Shown: positions 49,235 to 59,337 of the stretch, in pieces | Numbering within the stretch: the stretch's first letter is position 1 | Layout: each line of letters opens with the position of its first letter | DNA from: Hydrogenovibrio sp. 3SP14C1 | Lineage (GTDB): Bacteria > Pseudomonadota > Gammaproteobacteria > Thiomicrospirales > Thiomicrospiraceae | Reading direction: 5' to 3' | Length of the DNA: 64,000 nucleotides | Assembly: GCF_029625905.1 (NCBI RefSeq) | Contig: NZ_JARTLM010000001.1 | Span: 186,001-250,000, forward strand | The notes under the pieces: generated by a model | The model's input: only the letters and a program-made list of their open reading frames with translations | What the model was told of the DNA's origin: nothing | Database searches by the model: none | Program-made: the position numbers and the translations under genes

Positions 49235-49407
49235 TTCTGGGAAGGGTATTCACCCTGTCCAATAAAAGTTTTCATGTAAATGTCATGCATACAAACCGAA
49301 TTTATTTTAAATTTTTCAAAGGTTTCTATACATAATTGTCGGAAATGTTGGCATAATAAATTCAACGTAAAATTTCATAGCAAAAAAGAATATTTAAAGG
49401 TATTGAG

Positions 49408-50514
49408 ATGAAAATCAGTCTTTCTCGTGAGAATCTGCTAAAAGTACTACAAACCGTCGGTGGAGTGGTTGAAAAACGCCAAACCATGCCAATTTTGGCC
49501 AACATACTTTTCCACGTAAGCCAAAACACTTTGACGGTCACCGCGTCCGACTTAGAAATTGAAACACGAGCGTCGACTGAGGTGGAAAGTAGCGATGGAG
49601 ACTTCAGCGTGACTTTGCCCGCCGTTAAGCTGATCAGCATTGTCCGCTCTTTACCGGATGGACTCACCATCTTATTGGAATTTGATGAAATGCGTTGCCA
49701 GCTGTCAGCGGGTCGTTCGCGCTTTAAACTCTCGACATTGCCGGCTGATGATTTCCCAACCATTGATTTGACGCAAACCGAATTATCTTTTTCAATGGCG
49801 CAAAATCAGCTTAAACAAATCATCCACAATACCGCCTTCGCAATGGCCAGCCAAGATGTACGTTTTTATTTAAACGGGATGTTGTTTGATATCAGTAACC
49901 AGACCTTACGCGTCGTTGCAACTGATGGACATCGTCTGTCAACTTGCTCAACGTTATTGGAAACGGAAGGCTTAACCGCGACTCAAGCGATTTTGCCTCG
50001 TAAAGGGGTTTTGGAACTTCAAAAACTGATTGGCGATGATGACAGCTTAATTGCTTTCTCACTTGCTAAAAACTATCTCACCGTGCAATTTGAAGAAACC
50101 GTCTTCACTTGTAAATTAGTGGATGGACGCTTCCCAGATTTCAACCGAGTTTTGCCGCAGCATAATGATCAGCTGGTTCAAACAGATCGAGAGTTACTCC
50201 GTAGCTTATTGCAACGTGCCGCAATTCTATCGAATGATAAGTTCAAAGGTATTCGTTTAGCCTTAAGTCAAAATTTGTTGGCTGTTCATGCGCAAAACTC
50301 TGATCAAGATGAGTCACATGAAGACATGGCAATTGATTATAACGGCACCGAAATGGAGATCGGCTTTAACGTTAACTACCTAGTCGATGTTTTAAACTCT
50401 ATGCATGAAGAAGCTGTCACCCTCTATATGAAAGATGCCAACAGCAGCTGTATGATCGATACTCAGAATGAAACGTGTCATTGTCAGCATGTCATCATGC
50501 CGATGCGCCTGTAA
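49408..50514 (+). CDS. dnaN: DNA polymerase III sliding clamp (beta)
   Basis: A 368-residue processivity clamp with three repeated domains. It starts MKISLSRENLLKVLQTVGGV and ends CQHVIMPMRL, the usual C-terminal MPMRL. AAAGG lies before the ATG. It follows dnaA by 173 bases, which contain only a weak hairpin. Confidence 0.97.
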   Translation: MKISLSRENLLKVLQTVGGVVEKRQTMPILANILFHVSQNTLTVTASDLEIETRASTEVESSDGDFSVTLPAVKLISIVRSLPDGLTILLEFDEMRCQLSAGRSRFKLSTLPADDFPTIDLTQTELSFSMAQNQLKQIIHNTAFAMASQDVRFYLNGMLFDISNQTLRVVATDGHRLSTCSTLLETEGLTATQAILPRKGVLELQKLIGDDDSLIAFSLAKNYLTVQFEETVFTCKLVDGRFPDFNRVLPQHNDQLVQTDRELLRSLLQRAAILSNDKFKGIRLALSQNLLAVHAQNSDQDESHEDMAIDYNGTEMEIGFNVNYLVDVLNSMHEEAVTLYMKDANSSCMIDTQNETCHCQHVIMPMRL

Positions 50515-50612
50515 AAACTTACTCAATACCCACTTCCATGTTTTCATGCATGGAAGTGGTGTGCTTCAAAATCACTGCCTTTTTAATTTAGTTCGCACTT
50601 CGAGCCTCCGAC

Positions 50613-51701
50613 TTGTCTAAACTCCTTCAACTTCAACTGCAACACTTTCGCAATATTGACCACGCGTCCCTAACACTGGGCGAAGGGTTAAATTTAATTG
50701 TCGGTGACAATGCCGCTGGAAAAACCGCTTTAATTGAAGCCATTTGGACTTTAGCTTCCGGTCGCTCTTTTCGAACGGCAAAACCCCAGCAATTGATTCA
50801 GCAAAACCAATCCGAACTGGTGCTGTTCTGTACGCTGGCCGAAGCGGAGCAAACACATAAGATTGGGCTGGCTAGAACCGCCGATAAGGTGACTTTAAAA
50901 ATTGATGGTGAATTGGCGAAAACTCAGGCTGAAATGTCGGCTAAACTGCCGGTTCAGCTGCTCACCCCCGAAAGCCACCGTTTACTGGAAGAAGGACCCA
51001 AAGCACGACGTCAGTTCATGGACTGGGGCTGCTTTCACCATAATGCCGACTTCATTCATTTATGGCGCCATTATCAAAGAGCTCTCAAACAACGTAACCA
51101 TGCGTTGAAAAAAAGATTGCCGGCATCGCAAATTCAGTTATGGGATAAACAATTGGTCGATTCTGCCGAAAAGATTAACGTCATTCGCGCAGACTATATC
51201 AAGCAGCTCACCCCTTATCTCGTCGAGTTTTGTCTGGCGTTAATGCCTGAAATCTCTGTGAGCCCAGAATGCCATTACCGACCTGGTTGGCCGAAAACGG
51301 CAGAAAGCTACCGTCAACTTCTGGCAGACAATTTTGCTAAGGACAGCTTACAAGGGCACACCCAATACGGCAGTCATCGGGCAGATATCAAGTTTCGTTT
51401 CGACGGCCAGGAGGCATTAATGACGTTATCGCGTGGCCAGCAAAAATTGTTTGTCTGTGCTTTGTTATTGGCTCAAGCAACCTTATATCAACAATACAGT
51501 CATCAACCTGTGATTATGTTGATTGATGATTTGCCGGCTGAGTTGGATGCAAAACATCGAGAGACTTTATTGAAGTTACTCAATTTACTTAATATCCAAC
51601 ATATTCTGACCAGTACCGCGCAAGATTTAATTCCGGTTCTGAACCCCGAGAATGCCAAAATCTGGCACATTCAACACGGCAATCTCACTGAACAGCACTG
51701 A
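50613..51701 (+). CDS. recF: DNA replication and repair protein RecF
   Basis: SMC-like ATPase of 362 residues that loads RecA at gaps. The P-loop is GDNAAGKTALIEAIW, the signature is SRGQQKLFVCALLLAQ and Walker B is IMLIDDLPAELD. The start is a TTG (50613) that fits the family N-terminus (LLQLQLQHFRNI); no ATG is suitable and no clear ribosome site is seen. Usually gyrB follows; here 11 kb intervene. Confidence 0.95.
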   Translation: MSKLLQLQLQHFRNIDHASLTLGEGLNLIVGDNAAGKTALIEAIWTLASGRSFRTAKPQQLIQQNQSELVLFCTLAEAEQTHKIGLARTADKVTLKIDGELAKTQAEMSAKLPVQLLTPESHRLLEEGPKARRQFMDWGCFHHNADFIHLWRHYQRALKQRNHALKKRLPASQIQLWDKQLVDSAEKINVIRADYIKQLTPYLVEFCLALMPEISVSPECHYRPGWPKTAESYRQLLADNFAKDSLQGHTQYGSHRADIKFRFDGQEALMTLSRGQQKLFVCALLLAQATLYQQYSHQPVIMLIDDLPAELDAKHRETLLKLLNLLNIQHILTSTAQDLIPVLNPENAKIWHIQHGNLTEQH

Positions 51702-51720
51702 GCCAGGCCTGGCGATTTTT
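51696..51720 (+). repeat. CCAGGCCTGG palindrome, copy 10 (recF terminator)
   Basis: The exact 10-mer at 51703-51712 begins two bases after the recF stop and is followed by CGATTTTT. It probably terminates the dnaA-dnaN-recF unit. Confidence 0.78.
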
Positions 51721-51801
51721 GAACACTGCCTCTTAAGAAAGATTGACGTCATCGCTGATTTAAAATACGCTTAACCTTTCTATTTGCCAGCCAAAACTGT
51801 T

Positions 51802-52473
51802 ATGACCAAGATATTACTCGTTGAAGATGAAGCCTTACTGGTCGAAAATCTTAAAAAAAATTTAAGCCAACAAGAGTATATTGTCGACAGTGCTCAAGAT
51901 GGCGAAGAAGCGCTATACCTGCTTCACGAGTTTGAATATGATTTGATTATTTTAGATTTAGGGCTTCCTAAAAAACCCGGTCTTGAGGTCCTGGAGCAGA
52001 TTCGAACCGAACAAAACCCAACCCCTGTATTAATTTTAACAGCACGTAATTCTTGGCAAGAACGCGTAGAAGGATTAAAAAAAGGTGCGGATGATTATCT
52101 TGGCAAGCCGTTCCATTTTGAAGAATTAACCGCTCGCATAGAAGTGCTCTTAAAACGCCCCGTCCAACCTCAAACCCAATGCTTACGGTTTCAAGACTAT
52201 GCATTGGACTTGGACTGTAGAGAGCTCAAAGTCAAAGAACACCGTTTTGCGTTAACCAAAACCGAATTCACCTTAGTCAAACTGTTTTTATCACACCCCA
52301 ACCGAGTTTTCTCTAAAGAGACCTTAATGCAGCGATTAGGCGATCAACATCACGAAAGAGACGGCAATTTGATTGAAGTCTATATTCGAAAGTTACGTCA
52401 GTATATGGGAAAACCCGCCATTGAAACCTTACGCGGTCAAGGGTATCGCTTTGTTGGAGAGGCCGATTTATGA
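51802..52473 (+). CDS. OmpR/PhoP-family response regulator
   Basis: A 223-residue regulator. The receiver domain starts KILLVEDEALLVENLKKN with phospho-acceptor D52 (LIILDLGLPKKPG) and ends GKPFHFEEL. The C-terminal winged helix shows ALTKTEFTLVKLFL and GNLIEVYIRKLRQYMG. The ATG at 51802 is preferred; an in-frame TTG at 51784 lies upstream. It overlaps the kinase gene by four bases. Its place beside the efflux operon suggests metal-responsive control, which is inference. Confidence 0.92.
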   Translation: MTKILLVEDEALLVENLKKNLSQQEYIVDSAQDGEEALYLLHEFEYDLIILDLGLPKKPGLEVLEQIRTEQNPTPVLILTARNSWQERVEGLKKGADDYLGKPFHFEELTARIEVLLKRPVQPQTQCLRFQDYALDLDCRELKVKEHRFALTKTEFTLVKLFLSHPNRVFSKETLMQRLGDQHHERDGNLIEVYIRKLRQYMGKPAIETLRGQGYRFVGEADL

Positions 52474-53810
52474 AGTCCATCGAAAAACAGCTCAATTGGT
52501 CACTTTCCATCAGTGTTTTGCTGGTCTTTTTTGTGTTTTGGTGGATCTCCGTCTTTACCATTCACCACCTTACGGAAGATTACATTTTGACTCGCCTGCA
52601 ACATGATACGGTCTCCATTGAAAAACACCTCAACCGGGCATCAACCGGGCAAAACTTACCCAGCATTGATTATGATGCCATCAACCCTATTTACGCCCAG
52701 CCGCTTTCCGGGCATTATTTCGTCATTCAATTAGGGCATCGCACGTTAAAATCGCAATCACTGCAGGATTACCCCTTATTTTTAAAAAACAGCCCAGATA
52801 AAATCAGCCATTATGAAACCAAAGGCCCGGTTGAAGGAACGATTCTCGTCCGCCGTTTTCATACCTTTTATCAGCAACAACCTATGACTTTGTTCGTGGC
52901 AGAAGACCACAGCCCGATCCAACGAACCCTGCAAATCTTCGATACTCTAATTGGTATATTCGCACTTCTGACCTTATTACTGCTTTATTGGGGACAAAAG
53001 ACATTACTGAGAAAAGGGTTTAAACAACTCGACCCCATTCATGAGGCGTTAAAAAACTTACACAAAGGCGAAGTCTCGCAATTGAAGACTGAAGATTATC
53101 CCGCTGAAGTCAGTGAACTGATTGAAAACCTAAATCAAGCAATGCTCAGCGCCAGCCATCAACTTCAAAAATCTCGCCAATCGAATGCAAACTTAGCACA
53201 CAGTCTGAAAACGCCGCTGAATATGATTTACCAGTTGCTGAATGATGTTGCGATGAAAGACCACCCTGAGCTACAAAAAACGTTACAAGAACAAGCTAAA
53301 AAAATTCACAACCGGATTGAAAGTGAGCTCAAAAAAGCACGATTGGCTTCTAGTAATATGTCAGTACAGCCTTTTTCTACCCTGCAAGACTTGACGGATT
53401 TGACACAATCCATCCAGCAGTTATACCCTGATAAACAGCTTCACCTGCAAAAAATGCCCGACACGCCGGAAACCCTGCCAATTGAAAAAGAAGATGGCTA
53501 TGAATTATTGGGCAATTTACTGGATAATGCGGCCAAGTTTGGACAACACAATCTATACATTACTTTCCGCCCCCATTTGGATGAAAGCACCGGACAAACA
53601 CAAACTCGCATTACAATTGAAGATGATGGCGCTGGCGTACCCATTGAAAAGATGACCGAGATTCAAACACGAGGACATCGACTGGATGAATCCATTGCCG
53701 GACACGGTATCGGGCTTTCAATCGTGCAACAAACCGTGGAAGCCTATGCCATTGATTTACAATTTGGATCTTCTGACAAAGGCGGTTTAAAGGTCACATT
53801 AACCTTATAA
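52470..53810 (+). CDS. Membrane sensor histidine kinase (PhoQ-like)
   Basis: A 446-residue kinase with two membrane helices (about residues 13-33 and 155-172) bracketing a periplasmic domain of about 120 residues. The phospho-acceptor is H244 in NLAHSLKTPLNMIYQ. The ATP-binding domain shows LLGNLLDNAAKFG, EDDGAGVP and GHGIGLSIVQQ. It resembles the PhoQ/QseC side of the family. It is the partner of the overlapping regulator gene. Confidence 0.92.
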   Translation: MKSIEKQLNWSLSISVLLVFFVFWWISVFTIHHLTEDYILTRLQHDTVSIEKHLNRASTGQNLPSIDYDAINPIYAQPLSGHYFVIQLGHRTLKSQSLQDYPLFLKNSPDKISHYETKGPVEGTILVRRFHTFYQQQPMTLFVAEDHSPIQRTLQIFDTLIGIFALLTLLLLYWGQKTLLRKGFKQLDPIHEALKNLHKGEVSQLKTEDYPAEVSELIENLNQAMLSASHQLQKSRQSNANLAHSLKTPLNMIYQLLNDVAMKDHPELQKTLQEQAKKIHNRIESELKKARLASSNMSVQPFSTLQDLTDLTQSIQQLYPDKQLHLQKMPDTPETLPIEKEDGYELLGNLLDNAAKFGQHNLYITFRPHLDESTGQTQTRITIEDDGAGVPIEKMTEIQTRGHRLDESIAGHGIGLSIVQQTVEAYAIDLQFGSSDKGGLKVTLTL

Positions 53811-53824
53811 CAGCCTTCTTTATC

Positions 53825-53849
53825 AAAAATAGCCAGGCCTGGTCATTTT
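53825..53849 (+). repeat. CCAGGCCTGG palindrome, copy 11 (terminator of the two-component operon)
   Basis: The exact 10-mer at 53833-53842, 22 bases after the kinase stop, preceded by AAAAATAG and followed by TCATTTTTT. It separates the regulatory pair from the efflux operon. Confidence 0.8.
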
Positions 53850-53922
53850 TTAGTGAATTTTCAGGTTCAATTCAGTTTCATCATTTAAGATAATGTTATT
53901 CAATCAATCATAGGGTCTTCCA

Positions 53923-55116
53923 ATGAAAACAACACTGGTCTTTTTAAGTGCATTGACTTTAAGTGCCAATGTTTGGGCGGTGACCTACAGTGACTTACTC
54001 CCAAATGTCATTAACCAATTACCGCAAAAACAAGAGCTGGTCGATTTTCAAACGTTGTCAAATGCCAACCAAACGGCTGCAGATAGCTGGATTGCTGGCG
54101 ATGTCGCACTGAACTTAAAACATGAAAACGATTCCTTAACCGGAAACCAAGGGTTTGAATCCTGGGAAGGTGGCGCGCGTTTTCCGGTTTGGCTGCCTGG
54201 CCAATCCGGTAGCCGCCAACAAATCGGTGATGCGTATCAATCGTTAGGCCAATTCGGACAGCAACACATTCAGCTCATGGCTTCTAAACAACTTCGACAA
54301 TTAGTCTGGCAAACCAAAAAAGCTGAAGTTCGTCTTAAATTTGCCCATAAAGATTTAAAACAAACCCAAATATTGGTAGAACTTGTTTCACAAAAAGTCG
54401 ATGCAGGAGAAAGCCCAAAATTCGATTTACTCCTAGCACAGAAATCGCTACTTAAGGCTCAGAAAAACGTCGCTCAAAAAGAAGCGGCTTATCAAGTGGC
54501 GCAACAAAACTATGCACAATGGACTCAGCAAACGGATTTACCGTCTCCTTTAGCAGAAACACTTGCCTCGCAAACCCTCTCGCTGGAACAACACCCAAAT
54601 TATCAGATGATGCAAGCTCAAGTCAAAGCAGAACAAGCCAAGCTTGAACTTGCCAAAGCTAGCCAGCGTGGGAATCCTACAGTGTATGTCGGTGCTAAAA
54701 ATGAACGGGATAACCAGACCGCTGACAACAGTATCTTAATTGCTGAAGTCAGTTTTCCCATTGGTGTCGACCCGACAGCGCCATCACGGATTGCGGAACA
54801 GCGCCAAGCCGTCTCACAACGCCAAATTGCGCAAAATCAGGCTAAGCAGCAACTACAACTGAATTTGCTTCAAGCCAAAGAAGCTTGGATTGCTGCCCAG
54901 AAAACAGCACGATTGTCAGAGCAACAAAACACCTTGTCAACAGAGGCCATGAAACTGTCCGAAATGGCCTATCGCCAAGGTGAAACCTCCATCCAAAACT
55001 TACTGTTGATGAAACAACAATATTTTGAAGATAAATTAAATTTTAAATTAGCCAAGGTAACTCGCCTAGAAACGATTGCCAATCTGAATCAAGCCTTAGG
55101 AGTGAGCCTAAAATGA
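53923..55116 (+). CDS. TolC-like outer-membrane efflux protein (CzcC family)
   Basis: A 397-residue outer-membrane channel of a tripartite pump. The signal peptide ends near residue 20 (ANVWA). The mature part is long helical with two repeats, rich in Gln, Ala and Lys, and ends NLNQALGVSLK, the conserved end of the second repeat. It overlaps the adaptor gene by four bases. First gene of the efflux operon. Confidence 0.88.
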   Translation: MKTTLVFLSALTLSANVWAVTYSDLLPNVINQLPQKQELVDFQTLSNANQTAADSWIAGDVALNLKHENDSLTGNQGFESWEGGARFPVWLPGQSGSRQQIGDAYQSLGQFGQQHIQLMASKQLRQLVWQTKKAEVRLKFAHKDLKQTQILVELVSQKVDAGESPKFDLLLAQKSLLKAQKNVAQKEAAYQVAQQNYAQWTQQTDLPSPLAETLASQTLSLEQHPNYQMMQAQVKAEQAKLELAKASQRGNPTVYVGAKNERDNQTADNSILIAEVSFPIGVDPTAPSRIAEQRQAVSQRQIAQNQAKQQLQLNLLQAKEAWIAAQKTARLSEQQNTLSTEAMKLSEMAYRQGETSIQNLLLMKQQYFEDKLNFKLAKVTRLETIANLNQALGVSLK

Positions 55117-56249
55117 AGTTTTTCAACCCACCCTCAACCTTTTTCCTCCACACCCTATTATGGGTGACTGGCTTGATGATGCCTTGGCAAAGCCAGGCAG
55201 CCAACACTTTGACTTTGGCACCTGAAAAACAAGCTTTTTTGGGTATTCAAACAGCTTCGGTGAAATCTCTGACTTCTTTTCCAGGAAAGACCTATCCTGG
55301 AGAAACCATTCTGCCACCAAATCAGACCTTTCTAGTGACCTCGCCTTTATCGGGTATGGTGACGAAAGTGATTCATATTCACGGACCCGTTAAAAAAGGT
55401 GAAGTCATCGCAGAGGTGCAAAGTCCTGAATTACTTAAGGCACAAAAGAATTTTTTAAACACCATATCGGATTTAAAGGCGGCACAAGCCGATTTGAACC
55501 GAGCTAAAAAGCTATCTCAATCAGGCGTGGTCTCTACCAAAAAATACCAGCAAGCCGAAGCCAACCTGAAAAAAAATCGTCAGATCAAATACCAGCAAAA
55601 GCAAGATCTCGCTTTACTCGGCATGGCTGACTCAGCGATTAGACAACTGGAGAAAACACACCGTCTGCAACCTGCGATCATTCAAATCACAGCACCAGAA
55701 GCAGGGGAGCTTTACGATTTAAAAATTCGTAGCGGGCAACGCCTGAGCACCAATCAAGCTATTATTTCAGTGGCACAAATCACGCCGATAGTGGTGGAAG
55801 CCAAAATTCCTTTAAAAGAAGCGCAACAACTGAGCATGGAACAAACCGCACAATTGGTGGAACCTGCAGTCAACGGAAAAATCGAATATATTCCGAACTT
55901 TACCGATCCTATGACCCAAACGGTCAATGTTCATATCGAGTTCGATAACCAAGAGCAAAGCCTACGTCCCGGTCAAATGGTTCAACTGCAGTTTATTTTC
56001 GAACAACAAGATGGCAGCTTTCTTTATCAGGTAAACCGAGATGCGATCAGTCAATATAACAACCAAGACGTGGTTTATCTTCAGCAAGCGGAACACATTC
56101 AAGTCATTCCGGTTGAGGTGCTGAACTTCTCCCAAACACAGATGTTCTTCAAAACGACTCAACCGTTGCCACAAAATGCTCAAATCATTATCAGCAGTAC
56201 GTCTGCCGTCAAAGGCCTGTTAGATGTTTCCTCGGAAGGGGGCAAATAG
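55113..56249 (+). CDS. RND efflux periplasmic adaptor (CzcB/CusB family)
   Basis: A 378-residue membrane-fusion protein. The signal peptide ends near QSQA (about residue 29). The barrel/lipoyl half-motif FLVTSPLSGMVTKVIHIHG and VKKGEVIAEVQSPEL precede a helical hairpin of about 80 residues. The second lipoyl half is ITAPEAGELYDLKIRSGQ. No His/Met-rich metal-binding N-terminus is seen. It bridges the outer channel and the RND pump. Confidence 0.9.
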   Translation: MKFFNPPSTFFLHTLLWVTGLMMPWQSQAANTLTLAPEKQAFLGIQTASVKSLTSFPGKTYPGETILPPNQTFLVTSPLSGMVTKVIHIHGPVKKGEVIAEVQSPELLKAQKNFLNTISDLKAAQADLNRAKKLSQSGVVSTKKYQQAEANLKKNRQIKYQQKQDLALLGMADSAIRQLEKTHRLQPAIIQITAPEAGELYDLKIRSGQRLSTNQAIISVAQITPIVVEAKIPLKEAQQLSMEQTAQLVEPAVNGKIEYIPNFTDPMTQTVNVHIEFDNQEQSLRPGQMVQLQFIFEQQDGSFLYQVNRDAISQYNNQDVVYLQQAEHIQVIPVEVLNFSQTQMFFKTTQPLPQNAQIIISSTSAVKGLLDVSSEGGK

Positions 56250-56250
56250 T

Positions 56251-59200
56251 ATGAGTCGATTGATTCAGTTTTTCTTAACCCAGCGAATGCTGGTGGTCTT
56301 GTTGATTTTTGGGATTGTCTCTGGTGGCTGGATGGCGTTTCAGAAAACGCCGATTGATGCCTTTCCGGATGTGTCGCCCGTGCAAGTCAAAGTCATCTTT
56401 AAAGCACCCGGCATGACCCCCAGTGAAGTTGAGCAGCGTGTCATCAGCCCATTAGAGATGGAGTTACTCGGCATTCCTAACCAGGTCAGTCTGCGTTCTT
56501 TGGGGAAATATGCCATTGCCGTCCTGACCCTTGATTTCAAAGAAGGCACTGACATTTACTGGGCTCGTCAGCAAGTCTCGGAACGATTGGCCAATGTGGA
56601 CTTACCTTCTGGCGTGACAGGAGGTATCGCCCCTCTATCAACGCCTTTAAGTGATATTTTTATGTTCACCATTGAAGGGGATACCTTAAACAACCAAGAA
56701 AAGCGGGGATTGCTGGACTGGGTGATTCGTCCAGCGTTACGCTCGGTTCCCGGCGTCGCCGATGTCAATGCATTGGGTGGACTGGTGAAAGTATTCAGTA
56801 TTCAACCAGATTTTAACAAGTTACAAAGCTACCAGATTTCTCTAAACACCCTTGCGGACGCCATTCGCCACAACAATCAAAATGATGGTGCCGGTCGTCT
56901 GAACCAAGGGGAAGAAGTGTTGCTGGTGCGAACGGAAGGCAACCTCACCTCCATCGAAGATATCGAACAAACGGTTGTGAGTTATCAAAATGAGGTACCC
57001 GTGACGGTTAAGGATCTCGCCACCGTTAAAATTGATTCTTTATACCGTAATGGCGCCGTCACTCAAAATGGGGAAGCCGAAGCGGTGCAAGGTTTAGTCA
57101 TCGGGCTAAGAGGCGCCAATGCGAAGGAAGTCGTGGAAGACGTTCAACAACGGCTGGATGGACTTCAATCTGCGCTGCCAGAAGGGATTTCCCTCAGCGT
57201 CTTCTATAACCGCAGTGAGTTAGTGAATAAAGCCATTTATACCGTTTCCAAAGCACTGATCGAAGCGGTGGTGTTGGTCATTCTGGTCTTACTGGTCTTT
57301 TTGGGCAATATTCGTGCGGCTGTCACGGTTGCTTTGATTTTACCTTTAGCGGCGTTAATGACCTTTATTCTTATGAACCTTTATGGGCTTTCCGCTAACT
57401 TGATGTCACTTGGCGGCTTGGCCATTGCTGTCGGGATGCTGGTGGATGCCGCAGTCGTGGTGGTGGAAAATATTGTCACCACGCAAGAACGCGATAAAGC
57501 CGGCTTACCAAAACTCCATTTGATTTATCGTGCTTTGCAAGAAGTAACAGTTCCCGTGGTATCAGGTATTCTCATTATCATGACGGTCTTCTTGCCCCTA
57601 CTGACATTGGAAGGACTCGAAGGAAAACTGTTTGTTCCAGTGGCTTTAACGATTATTTTCGCTTTGGGCAGTTCATTGATTTTATCTTTAACAGTCATTC
57701 CAACCTTGTCGTCCTTTATCTTAGGCAAGCCCTCACATCAAGAGCCTTGGCTGGTTAGAAAACTCTCCAGCGCTTATCGCCCTGCTTTAAACTGGGGTTT
57801 GGCAAACGACAAGATTGTGATTGGTGGTGCCGTCATCGCTCTGACTTTTGCTGCCTTTGTCTACACTCAGGTCGGGAAAACCTTTATGCCACAAATGGAT
57901 GAAGGGAATATCATCTTGCAGGTTGAAAAAATCCCATCCATCGGTTTGAAAGAAACGGTCCGGATGGACATGCGTATTCAAAAACGCTTGTTAAAAGAAG
58001 TGCCGGAAATTACCCGAATCGTTGCACGAGTCGGCTCGGATGAGCTCGGGCTAGACCCGATGAGCTTGAATGATACTGATACGTTCATGGTTCTGAAGCC
58101 GAAATCGGAATGGCGCATGGAAAGCAAAGAAGAACTTATTGCCGAAATTCGCCGTGTGATTGAGCAATTTTTTCCGGGGATCAATTACGCCTTCACCCAG
58201 CCAATTCAAATGCGTGTTGATGAAATGCTGACCGGTTCACGAGGCGACATTGCCATCAAAATTTTTGGCGAATCTCAAGAAGAGTTAACGGCTTTGGCAG
58301 AAAACTTAGTGAAGCGTGTCGAAAAACTTCCAGGTGCTGTTGATGTCTATACGCCGAAAAATGATGGGTTGCGTTATTTAAAACTGAAAGTAAACCGTTT
58401 GATGGCAGGACGTTTAGGCCTGTCGGTTTCAGAAGTGGAAAACATTCTTCGTACGCAAATTAATGGCTTAAACATCGGCACCATTTATGAAGGCATTCGT
58501 CAAACGCCGTTAATTATCCGCGGCCCGGAAACAACGAAAACCTCCAAACTGGAAATGCTGCAACAACCCGTGAGTTTGAAAGATGGTCGCAGTGTGTTAT
58601 TAAGCCAGCTGGTGGAGGCTGAAGAAGTCTCCGGACCGGTTTCCATCAGTCGTGAACAAGGCAAACGCTACTCCACCGTGATTGCAAATGTCACTGGACG
58701 CGACTTGGTAAGCTTCGTTGAAGATGCCAAAAAACAAGCCGCTGAAATGAAGACCCCTGCCGGTTATTATTTTGAGTGGGGCGGCCAATTCGAAAACCAG
58801 CAAAGAGCGGCTGCTAAACTGGCCGTGGTGGTACCGATTGCGCTGATCTTGATCTTCATTATCTTGTTTAGCACCTTCCAGTCCATCGCTCAAGCGTTAA
58901 TGGTATTGGTGAATATTCCATTTGCATTGATTGGAGGCATTATGGCGCTTTGGCTTACTGGTGAATATTTGTCGGTTCCCGCATCGGTCGGTTTTATCGC
59001 TCTACTGGGGATTGCGGTCTTGAATGGGGTGGTGATGATCAGCTACTTTAACCAACTGGTTGCAAACGGGTTAACGGTTGCGGAAGCGGTTGTGGAAGGT
59101 GCCTTAAGACGACTCCGCCCCGTGTTAATGACGGCTTCGATTGCCGCACTCGGGTTGCTTCCTTTAGTGTTTGCAACAGGCGCCGGTTCTGAAATCCAAC

Positions 59201-59337
59201 GCCCATTAGCCATCGTGGTCATTGGCGGATTGATTACCTCAACCTTGCTAACGCTGATGATTTTACCGATTATTTACCGACGCTTTGGGTTGAAATCTTT
59301 AGGACTGCCCGCTGAATCACAGGAGTCAAATACATGA
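56251..59337 (+). CDS. Heavy-metal-type RND efflux pump (CzcA/CusA family)
   Basis: Inner-membrane proton-driven pump of 1028 residues with twelve helices. Family features are FQKTPIDAFPDVSPVQVKV at the start and the proton-relay helix GGLAIAVGMLVDAAVVVVEN. Met-based CusA substrate sites were not checked, so the metal is not assigned. The ATG at 56251, just after the adaptor stop and behind AAGGGGG, is preferred over 56224. It overlaps the next gene by four bases. Confidence 0.93.
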   Translation: MSRLIQFFLTQRMLVVLLIFGIVSGGWMAFQKTPIDAFPDVSPVQVKVIFKAPGMTPSEVEQRVISPLEMELLGIPNQVSLRSLGKYAIAVLTLDFKEGTDIYWARQQVSERLANVDLPSGVTGGIAPLSTPLSDIFMFTIEGDTLNNQEKRGLLDWVIRPALRSVPGVADVNALGGLVKVFSIQPDFNKLQSYQISLNTLADAIRHNNQNDGAGRLNQGEEVLLVRTEGNLTSIEDIEQTVVSYQNEVPVTVKDLATVKIDSLYRNGAVTQNGEAEAVQGLVIGLRGANAKEVVEDVQQRLDGLQSALPEGISLSVFYNRSELVNKAIYTVSKALIEAVVLVILVLLVFLGNIRAAVTVALILPLAALMTFILMNLYGLSANLMSLGGLAIAVGMLVDAAVVVVENIVTTQERDKAGLPKLHLIYRALQEVTVPVVSGILIIMTVFLPLLTLEGLEGKLFVPVALTIIFALGSSLILSLTVIPTLSSFILGKPSHQEPWLVRKLSSAYRPALNWGLANDKIVIGGAVIALTFAAFVYTQVGKTFMPQMDEGNIILQVEKIPSIGLKETVRMDMRIQKRLLKEVPEITRIVARVGSDELGLDPMSLNDTDTFMVLKPKSEWRMESKEELIAEIRRVIEQFFPGINYAFTQPIQMRVDEMLTGSRGDIAIKIFGESQEELTALAENLVKRVEKLPGAVDVYTPKNDGLRYLKLKVNRLMAGRLGLSVSEVENILRTQINGLNIGTIYEGIRQTPLIIRGPETTKTSKLEMLQQPVSLKDGRSVLLSQLVEAEEVSGPVSISREQGKRYSTVIANVTGRDLVSFVEDAKKQAAEMKTPAGYYFEWGGQFENQQRAAAKLAVVVPIALILIFIILFSTFQSIAQALMVLVNIPFALIGGIMALWLTGEYLSVPASVGFIALLGIAVLNGVVMISYFNQLVANGLTVAEAVVEGALRRLRPVLMTASIAALGLLPLVFATGAGSEIQRPLAIVVIGGLITSTLLTLMILPIIYRRFGLKSLGLPAESQESNT

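Noticed and set aside
49235-49407. Terminator between dnaA and dnaN
   Set aside because: Only a weak GGGT/ACCC hairpin without a U-run; more likely the two genes are partly co-transcribed.
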